From Paraconiothyrium sp. Pb-2020 (taxonomy: Eukaryota; Ascomycota; Dothideomycetes; Pleosporales; Didymosphaeriaceae): a stretch of 64,000 nt of DNA. The position numbers were made by a program, and so were the translations under genes. Below, piece by piece: positions 22,308 to 33,975 of the stretch; within the stretch, counting starts at the first letter, position 1, and every line of letters begins with the position of its first letter. The stretch lies in contig JAJUBI010000010.1 of assembly GCA_022419385.1 (NCBI GenBank), positions 186,001 through 250,000 of the forward strand, read 5' to 3'. The notes beneath the pieces are model-generated. The model ran no database searches. It saw only the letters and a list, made by a program, of their open reading frames with translations, and was not told the DNA's origin.

Positions 22308-24318
22308 CTTCTTAGACCACACAGATTACGTCGCCGCCCGACATGCTGTAGAGCACGGCTTCGTTCAAGGTCCAATAACTACGACTTTAAAAACATCCTG
22401 CTATATCTCTTGGTAGTGGGCCTGGTATCGCTGATGTCTAAAAATGGTCAAAGGAAATGATGTTCGCAGTGACTATCATGACATTAATCGGGTGGTGGAT
22501 TGCCATTGGCCGGGATGAGAAAGGGGTAAGGGTGAGGGGTCCTCACATTCCAGGGCATGGGGCATGGAGAACTCGGGTGCCGTAATACCATCTTTCACCG
22601 TAGGGTCTGTACGAAAAATGGCATCTTCGAATTTATTACCGTGACTGGGGTTCGTCGCGCTCTATTCCGTAGCATATCTCTCCCTAAGAACCAGCTGACG
22701 TATATTATATATAGGGCCCCTGCACGGACGCGCTTCGCATGGGATCCAAAGGAGGCTACTAATCATATTAAAGCTGATGTGAGAGGACAGTTTCTAAGCA
22801 AAGTCAAAGCTAACAAGCCACGCATGTCTTCCACGAGTCAGAACCACCCTAGGCGACGCCTCCAAAGTAGTTCGCCAAGGCAATGTTGCGACCGCCGTAA
22901 CACGTAATAAGCTCCAGGCGCCCAACTACAAGGGCGTAGTCCTCTCCAGCTCCCGTAATGCCTCGTCGTCGAAGATCCAGCCCGGAGGTGTAATGGAGGA
23001 AGATAGCGATAATACTCTCATCCTTGGCCAGACCTCCCACCTCGGGCACATCACGAAGAAGACGAAAAAGCTTGGAAGAGACTTGCAAGACGCAAGACAG
23101 GGCCTACAGGTGGCGATACGTGACGTTAGATCCGCGTAGTAGTAGTGTACGATTCTTGGAACTAGGACTTACATAACCAAGCTTGTGTACCGCCATCACC
23201 AGCTCGAGCCCCGGTATAGTTGGTTCTAAAAGGCTGTAAGACGCGGTCTATCGCGATTAAGGTGTATTAAGGCATAGGAAGTGGCATTCGTAAGTGCGGT
23301 GTCCCTCTTCGAGTCACCTGCTTGGGGAGATTAGTATTACTCCATAAATGCATAGATTGGACTAACCAATTATTACCGATCAACAAGGCTCAAAATTGCG
23401 ATAATCATTACCAATTTCTCTCTATTTTTACGTTGTAGAATACATGGGCACCTTCTCCTCCGTCTAGGCAGTCGTTTTGCTAACGTGTGCCGAGAAATCA
23501 CATTCCGTGCGTTGATAAGAAAAAACCTTTAAATATCGTGTAGGAAGGCACTTTACTATTAGAATGTCTATAATATTATTAAACATGTCTATGTAATTAA
23601 TAACTACCCTATCTTACTACTCCTCCGCATCTTTACAACGGCTTATCCTTGCCGGTAAGATCGAGCTTTTACCCCATAAGTAACTACCTACTATTAAATA
23701 AGTTACCAGATCCCCGGCATGGCAGTGCAACAAAGACTGCTATATTTAATTTGTTACCGCTGTTAAAGCTATGGGCATGGTTAAAAAGCAGTAAGCTGGC
23801 ATAGATGGCATATTCCCAAGAACTATACAGATTGCATTCTATATATAAGCTAATATTTACGGCACAGCAATCTTAGCGTAAGGCGAACTCAGGCCACACA
23901 AGAATGGGGAAAGCTAGGGCTATCGCTATGGCCAGAGCTACCCGCAACAGTTCCAATTAATCTAGATACCTGTAAGAGAAAACATAGTAAGCCTTTCCGG
24001 CCGTCTGTAGAAGTCGCAGAAGCGCTACGTAAACCGAAGATAACAATGTTGAGGATAAGCTAACTAGGCTAGGTATAATGGGCTTAGAGAGTAATTACTG
24101 TCTAGGAAGAAGCAGGAGATCGTCTATTAGCCGTTCTTTTTCAAACGGGTGTATATTGTGACAAGATTAGGCCTGGTGCAACTTTCTTAAGTAGTATCCT
24201 AACTACGTTTATACACTTTGCCTTACCTTATTTAGGCGCTCAACCCATCTAAGTGACATAGACACATCCGTAGCGGAACAAACACCATAAGTAACAATAC
24301 TATGGCAGCCAATACCAT
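22308..24318. other. Spacer, partly AT-rich
   Basis: No supported gene. 23.2-24.3 kb is richer in AT and in TA-containing words than its surroundings and may be an old, unrecognised repeat. I could not match it to a transposon protein in any frame. Confidence 0.4.
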
Positions 24319-25127
24319 TCAAGTCACAATGGCTACCTCGTTACAGTCAGCGTTCCAAAACCCCGGCGTACGATAAAACTCCGATCCACGACTAGTCACG
24401 CATGTTTGATCCGACACCCATAACCAGGAGCAACCCGGAATCGGCGCATACTTTCGGAACACGCATAGGAATGATGGTTCTGAGAGGCCAGCCTTTGCTC
24501 GGTACATCAGCCCAATGCGGCGAAGGTTGGCGGCTTCGTGCCGATACCTCCCGTCGCGGCCTGTCCTCTGGGGAACTAATTGGAGCGTGTGCCGTCTCCC
24601 GGCGAGCTAAGCGAGGCTTACCTCGAGATTTACTCCCGCATCGTCAATAATGGTCCATTGGCCGAGGTCCTTTGTGAACAAGTCGACCGACTTTGAGTGG
24701 TTTGACGGCAGGCACGTCACGCGCATCGGCCCTGGGCACCACCGCAAGGCGCAGCCTACCATGCTTTGGTGGATGTAAAACGGGTGTACAAGCAAATGAC
24801 GCTCGTTGACCGCTGCACTCACAATCGATGGCGATTGCGAATCTACCGCTTTGTCGTGGCTCTGAGACCGATTTCTCGACAGACGTGCCACAATTGCCTT
24901 TACCACGGATTCCCGGTCTCCGAACTTCCTGAGCTTGTCTGAGCTTGTCGCGCCGACTTACCATTGCACATGTGAGGTTTCCAGATAGATGCGTATAAGG
25001 GACGTATGCTCTATTCGGAATACATGTTATGCCATGGGTGCACCGACATGCTGCGGCGGCCCCGTCACACACGATTTGTGTCCTCCTCGTTCCACCAACC
25101 CGCCACCACGGGCGCCCTGCCTCGCAT
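24319..25127 (-). CDS. Hypothetical protein of at least 219 aa, 4 or more exons
   Basis: Exons 25073-25127, 24962-25010, 24622-24928 and 24319-24567 join in frame to give 219 aa from the ATG at 25127. The 54-nt intron 24568-24621 (donor GTAAGC, acceptor CCCCAG) and the 62-nt intron 25011-25072 (GTGTGT...AATAG) are good. The intron 24929-24961 starts GTAAGT but is only 33 nt, unusually short; its 3' end lies in a tandem ACAAGCTCAG duplication. The protein contains GWWNEEDTN near the start, QWTIIDDAGVNLE in the middle and a Cys/Trp-rich C-terminus (PGCSWLWVSDQTCVTS). No domain is recognised. The frame stays open upstream of 25127, and a codon-like frame at 25165-25578 on the same strand may hold further 5' exons. 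Confidence 0.58.
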
Positions 25128-28100
25128 ACATCCATAGGCCCTACTGCCATTCGAATGCACGACTTCACGGCCGTATGACAGGTGATCGCCGCGTTATCTT
25201 TCCGCGGAGCACATGGCCGTCTATACGACTGCTGGCCCCCATTCGCGCGTCTGAGGAATATTTGCAACGAGTAAACTGAGAAATGGCGAAACGTTCAGCC
25301 AGATCACTTAGCCCCACATCTCTAGCCTCTACCTGCCCTCTATCTCTGTCGCTACCGGGGCTAATCAATGCCACTCTTCGCATGGCAAAGTGGCATTCGT
25401 TCCTCAGGCGCGATCCCTGCAGCAACGGGGCCGAAGAGTCTCTCAAAAATTCCAGCTCCTGCCCCCTTGAAGACGAGGCCGCATCATCAGAGGGAACCGG
25501 TGCGCTTGCCTTCTGACGGCGGGCTGTCAAGCCCGAAGCCGTTGCGTCTTGGTTCGATGGCGGGACGTAGCGTCCCAAGTTGGGTGCATTTAACTTATGT
25601 GACTTTCAATCAAAAAGTCAAAACAATAAAAGATATAATCCCAAGCTAGGAACTCGGTTCTCTCGCGTAGATTGAATAAACCAGGTTATGTAGGCCAGAC
25701 GTGGGTTGCTTCGCTCATGCAGTAATGAGGATGGGTGGGGATATATATAGTATGGAAGGTAAGAGTTGTTCGTTGTCGCTACGAGTGAAGCTCTCACGAC
25801 CACGAGCAAACGCGTTGTCTGGGTAGCACCTACCAAAGTTGAGTTAATACGAAAGGCCGACCTCTCCACATGGTTGTATCAGATATCAAATCTTTCCAAA
25901 GGGCTCGGTAACGGGCCGCCACTCGCACTATCTAGTGATGCAACGGTAACGTTCAGGTGGCATGGAAAAATTTCGCAGGGTGGGACCTGTTCAGTTCATG
26001 TAATAATAAGAGCCCAGCGATAAGGGGGTAGAAAGCGAGGAGAGAACGAAAACAGGAGGGTGAGACATCACCTAAGTTAATAGGCAACTCTACGCTATAT
26101 ATATACATTCGGGGTCCAGAATGGCGTGAGGAATGGTGTAGGCTGCGCACGTGTAGTTCGATGGCTTACCACGGATCGATTAGACGACGGACGTGGATGT
26201 GATGCCACTAAAATAAAGAGACTCTGAGAATGCATGAGCTTACAAGTTCTTGATATCTCCCGAAGACGGACTCCATTAGCCTCCTACTTGCGTAGGTCGT
26301 CGCCTGGTTTATCCCAGAGGATGTCACGTGGACGCAAATGGTGACATCCTTCTTATCGGTCTATTCGAGCTCTTTCTTGGCGGAAAGGGTGATATAACGC
26401 AACGTTGAGATGAACAGTTCAACAAAATATGCGTTTCATTAGTAACGAGCTTTCCAGTAACGAAGGTAACACGAAGAATGTTCATTTTGGGCAAACATTT
26501 TAAGTGGAAAGCTCTGGGCCACTTCTAAGACTTACCTCTCACATGTTCTAACAGTGCTCATGGCGACTCCAAGTGTCATAACCCTTAATGCACCTATGTA
26601 CGAAGTTTCAGACTTCAACCGTGGAGTCAGGGTCTTTAGGCACAAGGTCCAGCACCGTCACTCCCGCAACGCCTCTGGGCCCTGGTTCCCACCTGCTCTC
26701 TAAAGAATGGTCGCGAAACGTTGCCTAGATACTGTACTGCCTACATGAGCCCCTTGCGGCTCTCTTCATCATCATTTGGGTGTGCTGGGAGGAAGCCCGG
26801 GCGCTTTAGAGAATCGCTGGACAGAACGACATCTAATAGAGTACCATCCGGGAGCGGTGCGAGGGGGTTCTTTAGCCAGAAAGTCCCTCTCTGTATTCCA
26901 GTGCCGTTTGATGACGCTTTGGAAGTGGCCGCCGCGACCACGCCTGGCTATGGGGGACTGGTCGATTCTAGGCGCGGTTTATTAAAGGCACCGTGCTGGA
27001 TCCTTCTGGTAACGGGTTACCAGGTTTGCTGGATGTATCGGTAGGAGGACTCGGGACGGTAGGCTGACAGACGACTGGTGCTGATCGTACGCCTTCAATA
27101 ACATAGGACGCTAGAAGGGGGTCCATCAACGTTGTGGATTTGATAATCGTGTCGCGGTGCTAGTTAACCAATGATCTTTGTTAGCAAAGTGACTGTATAT
27201 ATGCCTGGGGACCTTGGTACTTGTTTAATGGCACTGTGACCTGCGTTTGGTGTGGGTGGAAGATTAATAGGATAGTGTATACACGGTGGGGTGTGCTTAC
27301 ACTCGCGTACACGCCGCATAGAGGATCTGTGTTTTCATTTCATTAATGCGAAGGGATGGACGTCGCCAAGACGTACAGGGAGCAAGAGCGACGATTCTAC
27401 GCGTACGAATTCTAAGACCCGCATCCCGTCACGCCCAACCAACGCGGTACAAAGTTCTTGTCGTTCCATCTATACAGGTCGCTGTATACAATAAGTTGGG
27501 TCTGGAGATGAGACGAAGAAGGGCAGCTGCTAAACGCCTTGATGCTCTTATTAGTTAGAGAGTATCTGTGGGGAACAGAGCTCTTTCCAAACTGTAATGT
27601 AACGAAGGATTAGCCATCTTTAATCGACGGCTTGATTGAACGTGATCGCGAGTCAGGGCTTACAGAATAGAATGCCGGTGGGCTGCAGCGGGGGTGTGTC
27701 GTAAGAAATGATTAGCGCCCTGTCTTGATGATGGCCGGCGTGCTCTCGCCGGCAGGAGAGATGATGGTGGCTTAATCGGCCTTGTGGCTGGAGCGTTCGA
27801 TTGTAGTTTGCGCTGTGAGTTGATTTTGGCTAAGCCATCGCGGGCGGAAGGAGTCTTTGGTGGGAGTGGATGAGGCTCCCACCACGCACCATTGCCGGTC
27901 CTTGTAATACCAGTCGTCGATCCGTGGTGCACTGTTCTCGCGATTGACAAGCTGATTAATTCAATGTAGGGCATTACGGTGGGTGTAAGTTTTCCCTAGT
28001 CAGTTCCGAGCCCGATGCCGTTCGATGTTGAATGAAGCTTCCGCCTCGGGCTGATGAGGAGGAAACGGTGATGGCAGTTACGTTATAGTAGGATAGATGC

Positions 28101-28897
28101 TTGATTCATTGTTAGCGGCCACGCTTATGAGGCGAGCGTCTGGCTTGTTGATGAATATGGCCTAGGTAAAATCGAAATAGGTGTGATTGGGCGTGTCTAT
28201 GAAGGTTCTCCTCGATCCTGAAGCAACTCTCCCTGCTTACGGATTCGCCTCCTTACATCCCCGCGATCGATATGCACCTCTTCAAGTGCTCGTGTAGTAA
28301 TGCGCGTGTCGAGTCATGCATTCGTCTTTATATCTGTTTTAATACTTGGGTGTTTTGGGGCTGCAAGAGTGGATATGCAGAGGTTGACAAGTATGCATAC
28401 GCTTTGCACGCATTCTGTTATCATAGATTCTCGCAACCATCACATACCCCGGCGGCTCCGGGCGCATATCGAGCGTCCTGTAACATTGTATCTGGGCAAA
28501 AGGACACATTGTATAGTATCAAGAGCAGTTGGATAAGAGGGAGTCTATCCTCCCTGCACACTCTGCTAACATCATCGTAAATAAGGAACAGTGTATATGC
28601 TGTCGGCGTTGTCGGCGGTGGCTGTATTCTCGTTGTAGGGATCCCGATTGACGTCCTCGCTTCGATGAGACTGGCGCATGAGTTTCCCACGTTATTCGGT
28701 ACAGCGATTATTTTGACACGGTGACCGTACGCTGACTACACCACGGGTCCTACGGATCTTCCCTCCAGAGACTGATCAACCTCGTGTGTCACGTCGGTCG
28801 GTCTCACGGCCGCAGATTCAGCGCGCAGCTACGAAGGCCGTGCCGATAGTTCCAATCTGGCACCCATAAAGGCCAGACAAGCTGGCCGCTGGCTTTT
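25128..28897. other. Spacer with possible 5' exon and weak frames
   Basis: The minus-strand frame 25165-25578 is codon-like (for example RDSSAPLLQGSRLRNECHF) but has no ATG. It may be upstream coding sequence of the gene at 24319-25127. A minus-strand frame at 27660-27974 and a plus-strand one at 27346-27558 are short, Arg/Pro-rich and unsupported. I see nothing else. Confidence 0.35.
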
Positions 28898-29835
28898 ATG
28901 AAGCCACGTGGCAAGACCGTTGTGGTAGCATGGTATATTCTCCTCCCGTGGTCCCTCGCCGTTGACGCCTAGGCGACTTGAGACCGCCACGCTGCAAGAC
29001 TATCACGGTGCCTATGAGGCACTTGACCCGTCGCGCACCTGGTCGTGCCCCAAAGCTTCGCAAGCTTCCGCAACAGCAGGGCACGCCGCCTAGATTTGCG
29101 GGACAAGTCCTCGTTAACGTTTTGGCGACACAATCGGATCTCGACGACCACGAAGTGGGCTCCTGGATAAGAAGTACGGGCGGCGGACGCAAGTTCCGGG
29201 TGGCATTAACACTTGACGGCCTGTTGTACCAGACAAGGGCGTGGGTGGTCCCGGATGCGCCCATCATTTGCGCTGTCGGGCACACGTTTCTCGGCGATCT
29301 GGCTCTCATCAGTGTCTGAGGAGGTACCCGGAGTCTCCATTCAGTACACACTCCCGTTTCCTGTTCTCCTGGGCACAGTCTCATCAACAGATGCTTTGCT
29401 CTTCTTGCAGGTCACCTTGGACCGAGTCGGCTGCCTCGCGGCCAGCCTGGCAGACGTGCTGCTCCCACGCACTCTCATCTCCAAGATGTTGGGCTGGTGG
29501 TTTCACTTGTCGGATGCAGCGTGTGCAACGTCTGGGGCGCGTGACAGAGTAGGCTAGCCATCTCTGGGCGGATGGCCTCTTAATGGATAATTGGTACAAC
29601 GATGGGTCGCAAAGCACTACCAACGCCGCATGCCAAATGTTGAAGGACATGGTCTTGATTACCGGCCCGATGCTCAAGCAATCCACCTACGAGGTACAAC
29701 AGCAAGGCAAAGGTAGCGCCAAGTCCTGGGTGCGACCTCTGATTTAGGACCTGGGCGGCACGCTTACCGCGGAACTTGTCAGCCTCATGCATGGCTCCAT
29801 CCCATCCCATCGCACTCGAGCCGTGCGCTTCTAAA
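28898..29835 (+). pseudogene. Coding remnant, plus strand, unknown product
   Basis: Several codon-like plus-strand segments follow each other in different frames. One runs to a stop at 29317-29319 and contains RFAGQVLVNVLATQSDLDDH and DAPIICAVGHTFLGDLALIS. Another runs from about 29590 to a TAG near 29747, with STYEVQQQGKGSAKSWVRPL, and codon-like sequence continues after that stop. A candidate start is the ATG at 28898. I could not join them with convincing introns. Antisense frames are also open, so confidence in any one reading is limited. Confidence 0.3.
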
Positions 29836-30197
29836 CATCCTTGATGCGTCTCCCATATTGCGTGCATCTGCTGGATGCAACCCTACTCTACCCGGGTCGA
29901 CTTTCCCCACCCGCAGCATGTTTGCGAACTCGGCCACAGGAAAGGCTGAGCGCTCCACGCAGGACGATCGTTACCACAGTTCTTTGTGTCGATCCTCTGA
30001 CCGACAGTGCCTCGTTCCGAGCCTAATCAGAACAGGTTTTTATGCGGGGCTATAGCTTGGAGACATGCTTCTGCCATCCAGATCTGCCTGACACTGTCGT
30101 GCAAATCAAGCCGGAGCGCTCGCAGTAGACTCGGTAGCATGAAGACGTAGACAGTGAGTGGGTACGATGGTCGAAGCGGCGGGCACAGTTCGGGTAT

Positions 30198-30665
30198 TCA
30201 TACTTTTGCCATGGTCTGACATGACGTTGACGAGAACCCAGTGGAGGGGTGGTCGGCTTTCTGGCGGAGAACTTTGGAAAGGTCCATCTCCGCCATGTTG
30301 GTGTCGTTGTATGCACTTGCTTCTTCGCGTTGTTCAATGGCCAGCTTCCAAGGTGAAATGCAGCCAGGCGGTGGAAGATGGAAAGCTTGGAGGAGATCCT
30401 TCTCCGCCATGTCATTGTACGTGCAATTCCTCAGTGGCGCTCCGCAGCGCCGGGAACAATGCGGTCGGGACATGCGGCGACGGCCGGCGTTTTGGGAGGC
30501 TCGGGCCTTCCAAGTCGAAGCATGAGATGCGTCAGTCACATGGCGAAAAGCACGGACAGTTTGCGATGACTGTTTTGCTCGCAATGATACCGAAGCTACC
30601 CGCCGGCCCGGACCAGGACGAGGGGTGTCGGTGCTGACCTTGCTGTGCTGCGTGCTGTCGCTCAA
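30198..30665 (-). CDS. Possible hypothetical protein with internal duplication
   Basis: A minus-strand open frame of 155 codons. Two related blocks, about 110-120 bp apart, encode YNDMAEKDLLQAFHL and YNDTNMAEMDLSKVL. The N-terminal half is Arg/Ser-rich and less protein-like. No domain is recognised. It may be an exon of a larger gene or a relic. Confidence 0.25.
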   Translation of the reverse strand: MSDSTQHSKVSTDTPRPGPGRRVASVSLRAKQSSQTVRAFRHVTDASHASTWKARASQNAGRRRMSRPHCSRRCGAPLRNCTYNDMAEKDLLQAFHLPPPGCISPWKLAIEQREEASAYNDTNMAEMDLSKVLRQKADHPSTGFSSTSCQTMAKV

Positions 30666-30769
30666 CGATTTCGCGTATCCGCTGTAGTAACCGGCCTTCT
30701 CTCATCGACGAAGATTATCTAACAGCACGTGGTCAAAGTGCCAAAAGAACACGGAGCCAGCTCAGTCAG

Positions 30770-31645
30770 TTACCATGCGTCATCGACTTGCTCTTGCAGC
30801 TTGGCTCCAGATTGCACCTCGACTTGCGCGACTGTTGCGACCACGTCCTCGTGCTTGGCGTCCAGCTCGCGGCGGACCTCCTCCAGGATTCATCCTTGGC
30901 CACGGTCACGTCGAGCTTGTGTTCGTTGAATTCCTCGAAGGACCGGGAGTCGTCCTCCGCGCGCAAATCGTAAGCATGATCGAGCGTCTCCCTCAGTATA
31001 TCCTTCGGCGTCTTGGCACGAATCTTTGTCCCGATGTCGCTGCATCTTCTCTACTGCCTCAGTGCAGACTTCTTGTATCGCCTTTACCTGCAGCAGCTGC
31101 AAGCGGGTCTCGACAGCGTTGGCGGTGCGCAAGCTGATGATGGCGCCGAACGATGGCATCCGAGGTTGGTGGGGCGAATGCGCGCGCGAGCATGTCCGGC
31201 AGCAACTTGACCAAGTTAGCATGCGACGCGACCAACACGTCATGCCACAGCCCTTCTGCCGCGAGGACAACCTTGATCGTCTCTCGGTCGTTGGGCGCGT
31301 TCCGGAACAGTGACAATGGAGCGCGAGGGCTCCTCGGTCGTGGTGGCCTTTTCCGTTGAGAGTTCCAGCAGGCTCGCGTTTAGCTTCAGGGCGATAAGGC
31401 TGCAGCCAGGTAAGTCGCCTCGCCAAAGCATACATTGGTCGCATCAAGTACTCACATCATCTGCGTCGTTTTGCGCGTGCCTCGTCGTACCACGGACGAG
31501 CTTCCAGCTCAGCGTCGTCGGCAGGGCCAAAGGCGCTCCAGTCCACTTGCCTTGACAGCTCGCCTTGATAGGCTCGGACGGGGGCGCCAGCGGGCCGGTT
31601 GGGGGTGGTTGCTCAGGTGGGAGAGAGCCGCGTAGTGCCGCTCAT
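30770..31645 (-). pseudogene. Helical charged protein gene, broken or intron-rich
   Basis: The minus strand holds a near-continuous series of very codon-like segments in changing frames. An ATG at 31643-31645 is followed after ten codons by TGA. After the stop comes GELSRQVDWSAFGPADDAEL, then an intron-like GTGAGT...CTGCAG stretch. Next are LNASLLELSTEKATTTEEPS, GLWHDVLVASHANLVKLLPD and TANAVETRLQLLQ. The end is a coiled coil with EEVRRELDAKHEDVV, stopping at the TAA at 30770-30772. Some frame changes can be bridged by 37-43-nt GT-AG gaps. Others look like single-base losses in A runs. The product is unknown. I cannot decide between a decayed gene, an unusual intron pattern and sequence error. 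Confidence 0.45.
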
Positions 31646-32612
31646 GGACGAAACTGGCGTCGAAGACGATGCTTTCTTCAGTCGTGCAGGTAAGACCCCG
31701 AAGCTGTCAGAAGGAAGCCTCATGGCCCTGCTTCGAGGTGGCGCAGTCGGAACGAGGAAACCGGATAGAGCACGACCTACGAAACCCTAAAACAAGTGTC
31801 GTTATGGCAGGGGGGGACTTGCGCGCGACCTTGGCGCGTTGGATTAGTGGCAGGTCGTGGGGAGCGGGCCCTAGGAAGGTTCCGGCAGGAACCAAGATAT
31901 CGACATTTGAGTATGTAGGCTGGTAGGAAAAGATGGCTGGGCGCGAAAGGTGCGGAAGGAGGATGAGGTGGACGGTGGGACAGCGGGGAACGCTAGCCCA
32001 TATCGGTTTGGCACTGCACGTGCCTTCGGTGCGAAACGGACGTCATGCTGTACTCAGCCAGGAGGACAGAAAGAGCCTTCAGATCATAGATTTATATCTT
32101 CATGCTGTTCAAATCAGACTACTATAGAAAGTTAGCGATGCAAGCCATCTTGTGGTAGTACTCCGCCGACGCTTGCTCCAACCTCGACCCCGCCATGCTC
32201 ACCTCTGGAACCACCCGCCTCGCGTTGCGCAGACCTGGTCACTCGGTTACCCTACGCTGCCGACGCGGTCGCAGGGCCGCCGCCTTCACCTTCGCTCAAC
32301 TCCCACCATTGCTGCTCTCGCTGGTGTCAAATCGACAAACAACATGTCGTCTTTCAATTGTGACGAGATGGCAGCTGCCTTCACCTTCACCTAAGCCCTC
32401 AATTCCACCTTCACCCTGGTCCCACAGTACTGGCGATATCTCCCGCTCCTTGTGACATTATGACTTTGCAGAAGACTCGTCTTCCTAACAAGCACTCGCC
32501 CATCGACTGCACGTCGGATTGGACTCAAGCCCCACCAGCTATTACGCCCGAGAAGCCATCTCCCCCTTTGACTTTGATGACGATGTTCGCGACGCGTTCG
32601 GCGAGCACTAAG

Positions 32613-33413
32613 ATGCGTATTATCCTCGATCGGTGTGACGGGGCAGGTATTGTTCGCAGACGCGAACTCTCGGTCTCCGACCTGTCCAGCGTCATTACAA
32701 TCGGCTGCGCCCGCTCCCGCCATCCTGAGCATAAATCCAACGCCCTGTTCGTGGGGCCTATCGACGACGCCCACGCGCTACTCCAGATCTCGCGCCCAGG
32801 TATCGTGAAACTTGTGAACGCAAGCCGGACGCACCACGTGGTGGTGGACGATATGAATGTCCCCGTTGGCGCGAGCATCGAGCTCGCACAGGGCTCAATA
32901 ATCAAGCTTCAGGACAGCACGGGCTATGTCTATCGTATGTGTGCGCGCCGAGGACTTGTCAAAAAGAGGCGGAAACTGAGTGGTTGGCTGACCAACATGG
33001 ACAGAGCCGAGGGCGGTAGTTCTGTCATTCTTCCTGATCAAAGCATAGACACCTCGCCACTGATAAGATGCACCATGGCTTCGTGCCGACGGCGGTTGGG
33101 GTGTGGCCAGCAGATCACGCTACATTGCGACGAGAAAGGAAGAGGGACGCGAGCGCTCGAGATCATTTTGTGCGGTAACCCGTGCTCGGCAGAGCGGTAC
33201 TGTGGTTGCACCGGCATAGTGCGTAGGAGAGCGTTGTTGCAATTGGAAGACGTCGGGTATCGTGGTCAAGGAAGCACGACGGCATGGCAATTAGGTCAAT
33301 GTTGTGTCCAGTGGGGCGTCACGCCTAGCACAGCGACCTGGTCAACAGCACCCGATGCCATTGATTCCACGCTCCCTTTTGTTTTTCCAGTCTCGATGGC
33401 GATGGCGGTATGA
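32613..33413 (+). CDS. Possible FHA-like domain protein
   Basis: The frame from the ATG at 32613 encodes 266 aa. Residues 1-110 show the alternating strand pattern of an FHA fold: SVITIGCARS near 26-35, NALFVGPIDDAHALLQI near 43-59, IVKLVNASRTHHVVVDD near 64-80 and LAQGSIIKLQDS near 91-102. The usual FHA Gly-Arg, Ser-x-x-His and Asn-Gly signatures are only partly kept, so the assignment is tentative. Directly upstream (about 32520-32610) another frame is codon-like (YYAREAISPFDFDDDVRDAF) and ends in TAA one base out of register. The true gene may therefore start further 5' with an intron or an indel at 32608-32612. The C-terminal half is Cys/Arg-rich and less convincing. Confidence 0.42.
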   Translation: MRIILDRCDGAGIVRRRELSVSDLSSVITIGCARSRHPEHKSNALFVGPIDDAHALLQISRPGIVKLVNASRTHHVVVDDMNVPVGASIELAQGSIIKLQDSTGYVYRMCARRGLVKKRRKLSGWLTNMDRAEGGSSVILPDQSIDTSPLIRCTMASCRRRLGCGQQITLHCDEKGRGTRALEIILCGNPCSAERYCGCTGIVRRRALLQLEDVGYRGQGSTTAWQLGQCCVQWGVTPSTATWSTAPDAIDSTLPFVFPVSMAMAV

Positions 33414-33663
33414 TGGTTTAACGAGTCACCGACCAACGATCCGTCTTTTGATGTCGACGGCCGAACAAGCGGAATTACTGCGTCGCATTTGTTTTCCTCT
33501 CGTATCGTATGATCTCTTCATCATATCTCGTCTGCCGTCGTCCATTAGCAGATTACCGCTGCTGAACCCAGTTTGCTACCCCGATATCCATCGCTCCCTC
33601 CGACTCACGGCTGCAGAATGCAACCAGCAACGGACCGAACGCAGAAGTACACTGCCCACGATC

Positions 33664-33975
33664 ATGGCACGGCAGACGCAAAGTTCCTCTACGGACCCAG
33701 GACTATGCTTGCAAATCCATCAACCTCCCGTTTCCTACGACTGCTCAGGGACGATACGTGGGAGTTTTCTTGCCGCAGAGTCAAAAAGAAACAACTGGTC
33801 GAAATGAGGAGTCCTCGCTTTGTCAGACCTCTTAACCGAATACCTCATCACCGTCAGGCGCGCTATCGACCGAAATATGTTGAGCGAATGTGTAAAAGAC
33901 ACACCCCAAGGGGCCGCGCCTGTCCTACGCGCACCTCTTCTTGTTCAGCCTCCTCTCCGAAGAGAGCAATCGTAA
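33664..33975 (+). CDS. Possible small protein, 2 exons
   Basis: Exon 33664-33757, a 51-nt intron (GTGGGA...ATGAG) and exon 33809-33975 give 86 aa. The second exon contains a well-formed helical run, ALSDLLTEYLITVRRAIDRN. A further intron-like segment (GTAAAA at about 33891, ending CTTCTTGTTCAG) would remove 57 nt in frame. Just downstream another frame is also codon-like (RLSYAHLFLFSLLSEESNRN, running to 34153), so the gene may be longer and frameshifted near 33890. Product unknown. Confidence 0.33.

Noticed and set aside
28898..29319. Retroviral-type protease or RNase III in the 28.9-29.3-kb frame
   Set aside because: No catalytic D-T/S-G or RNase III signature is present; the resemblance was only in hydrophobic pattern.
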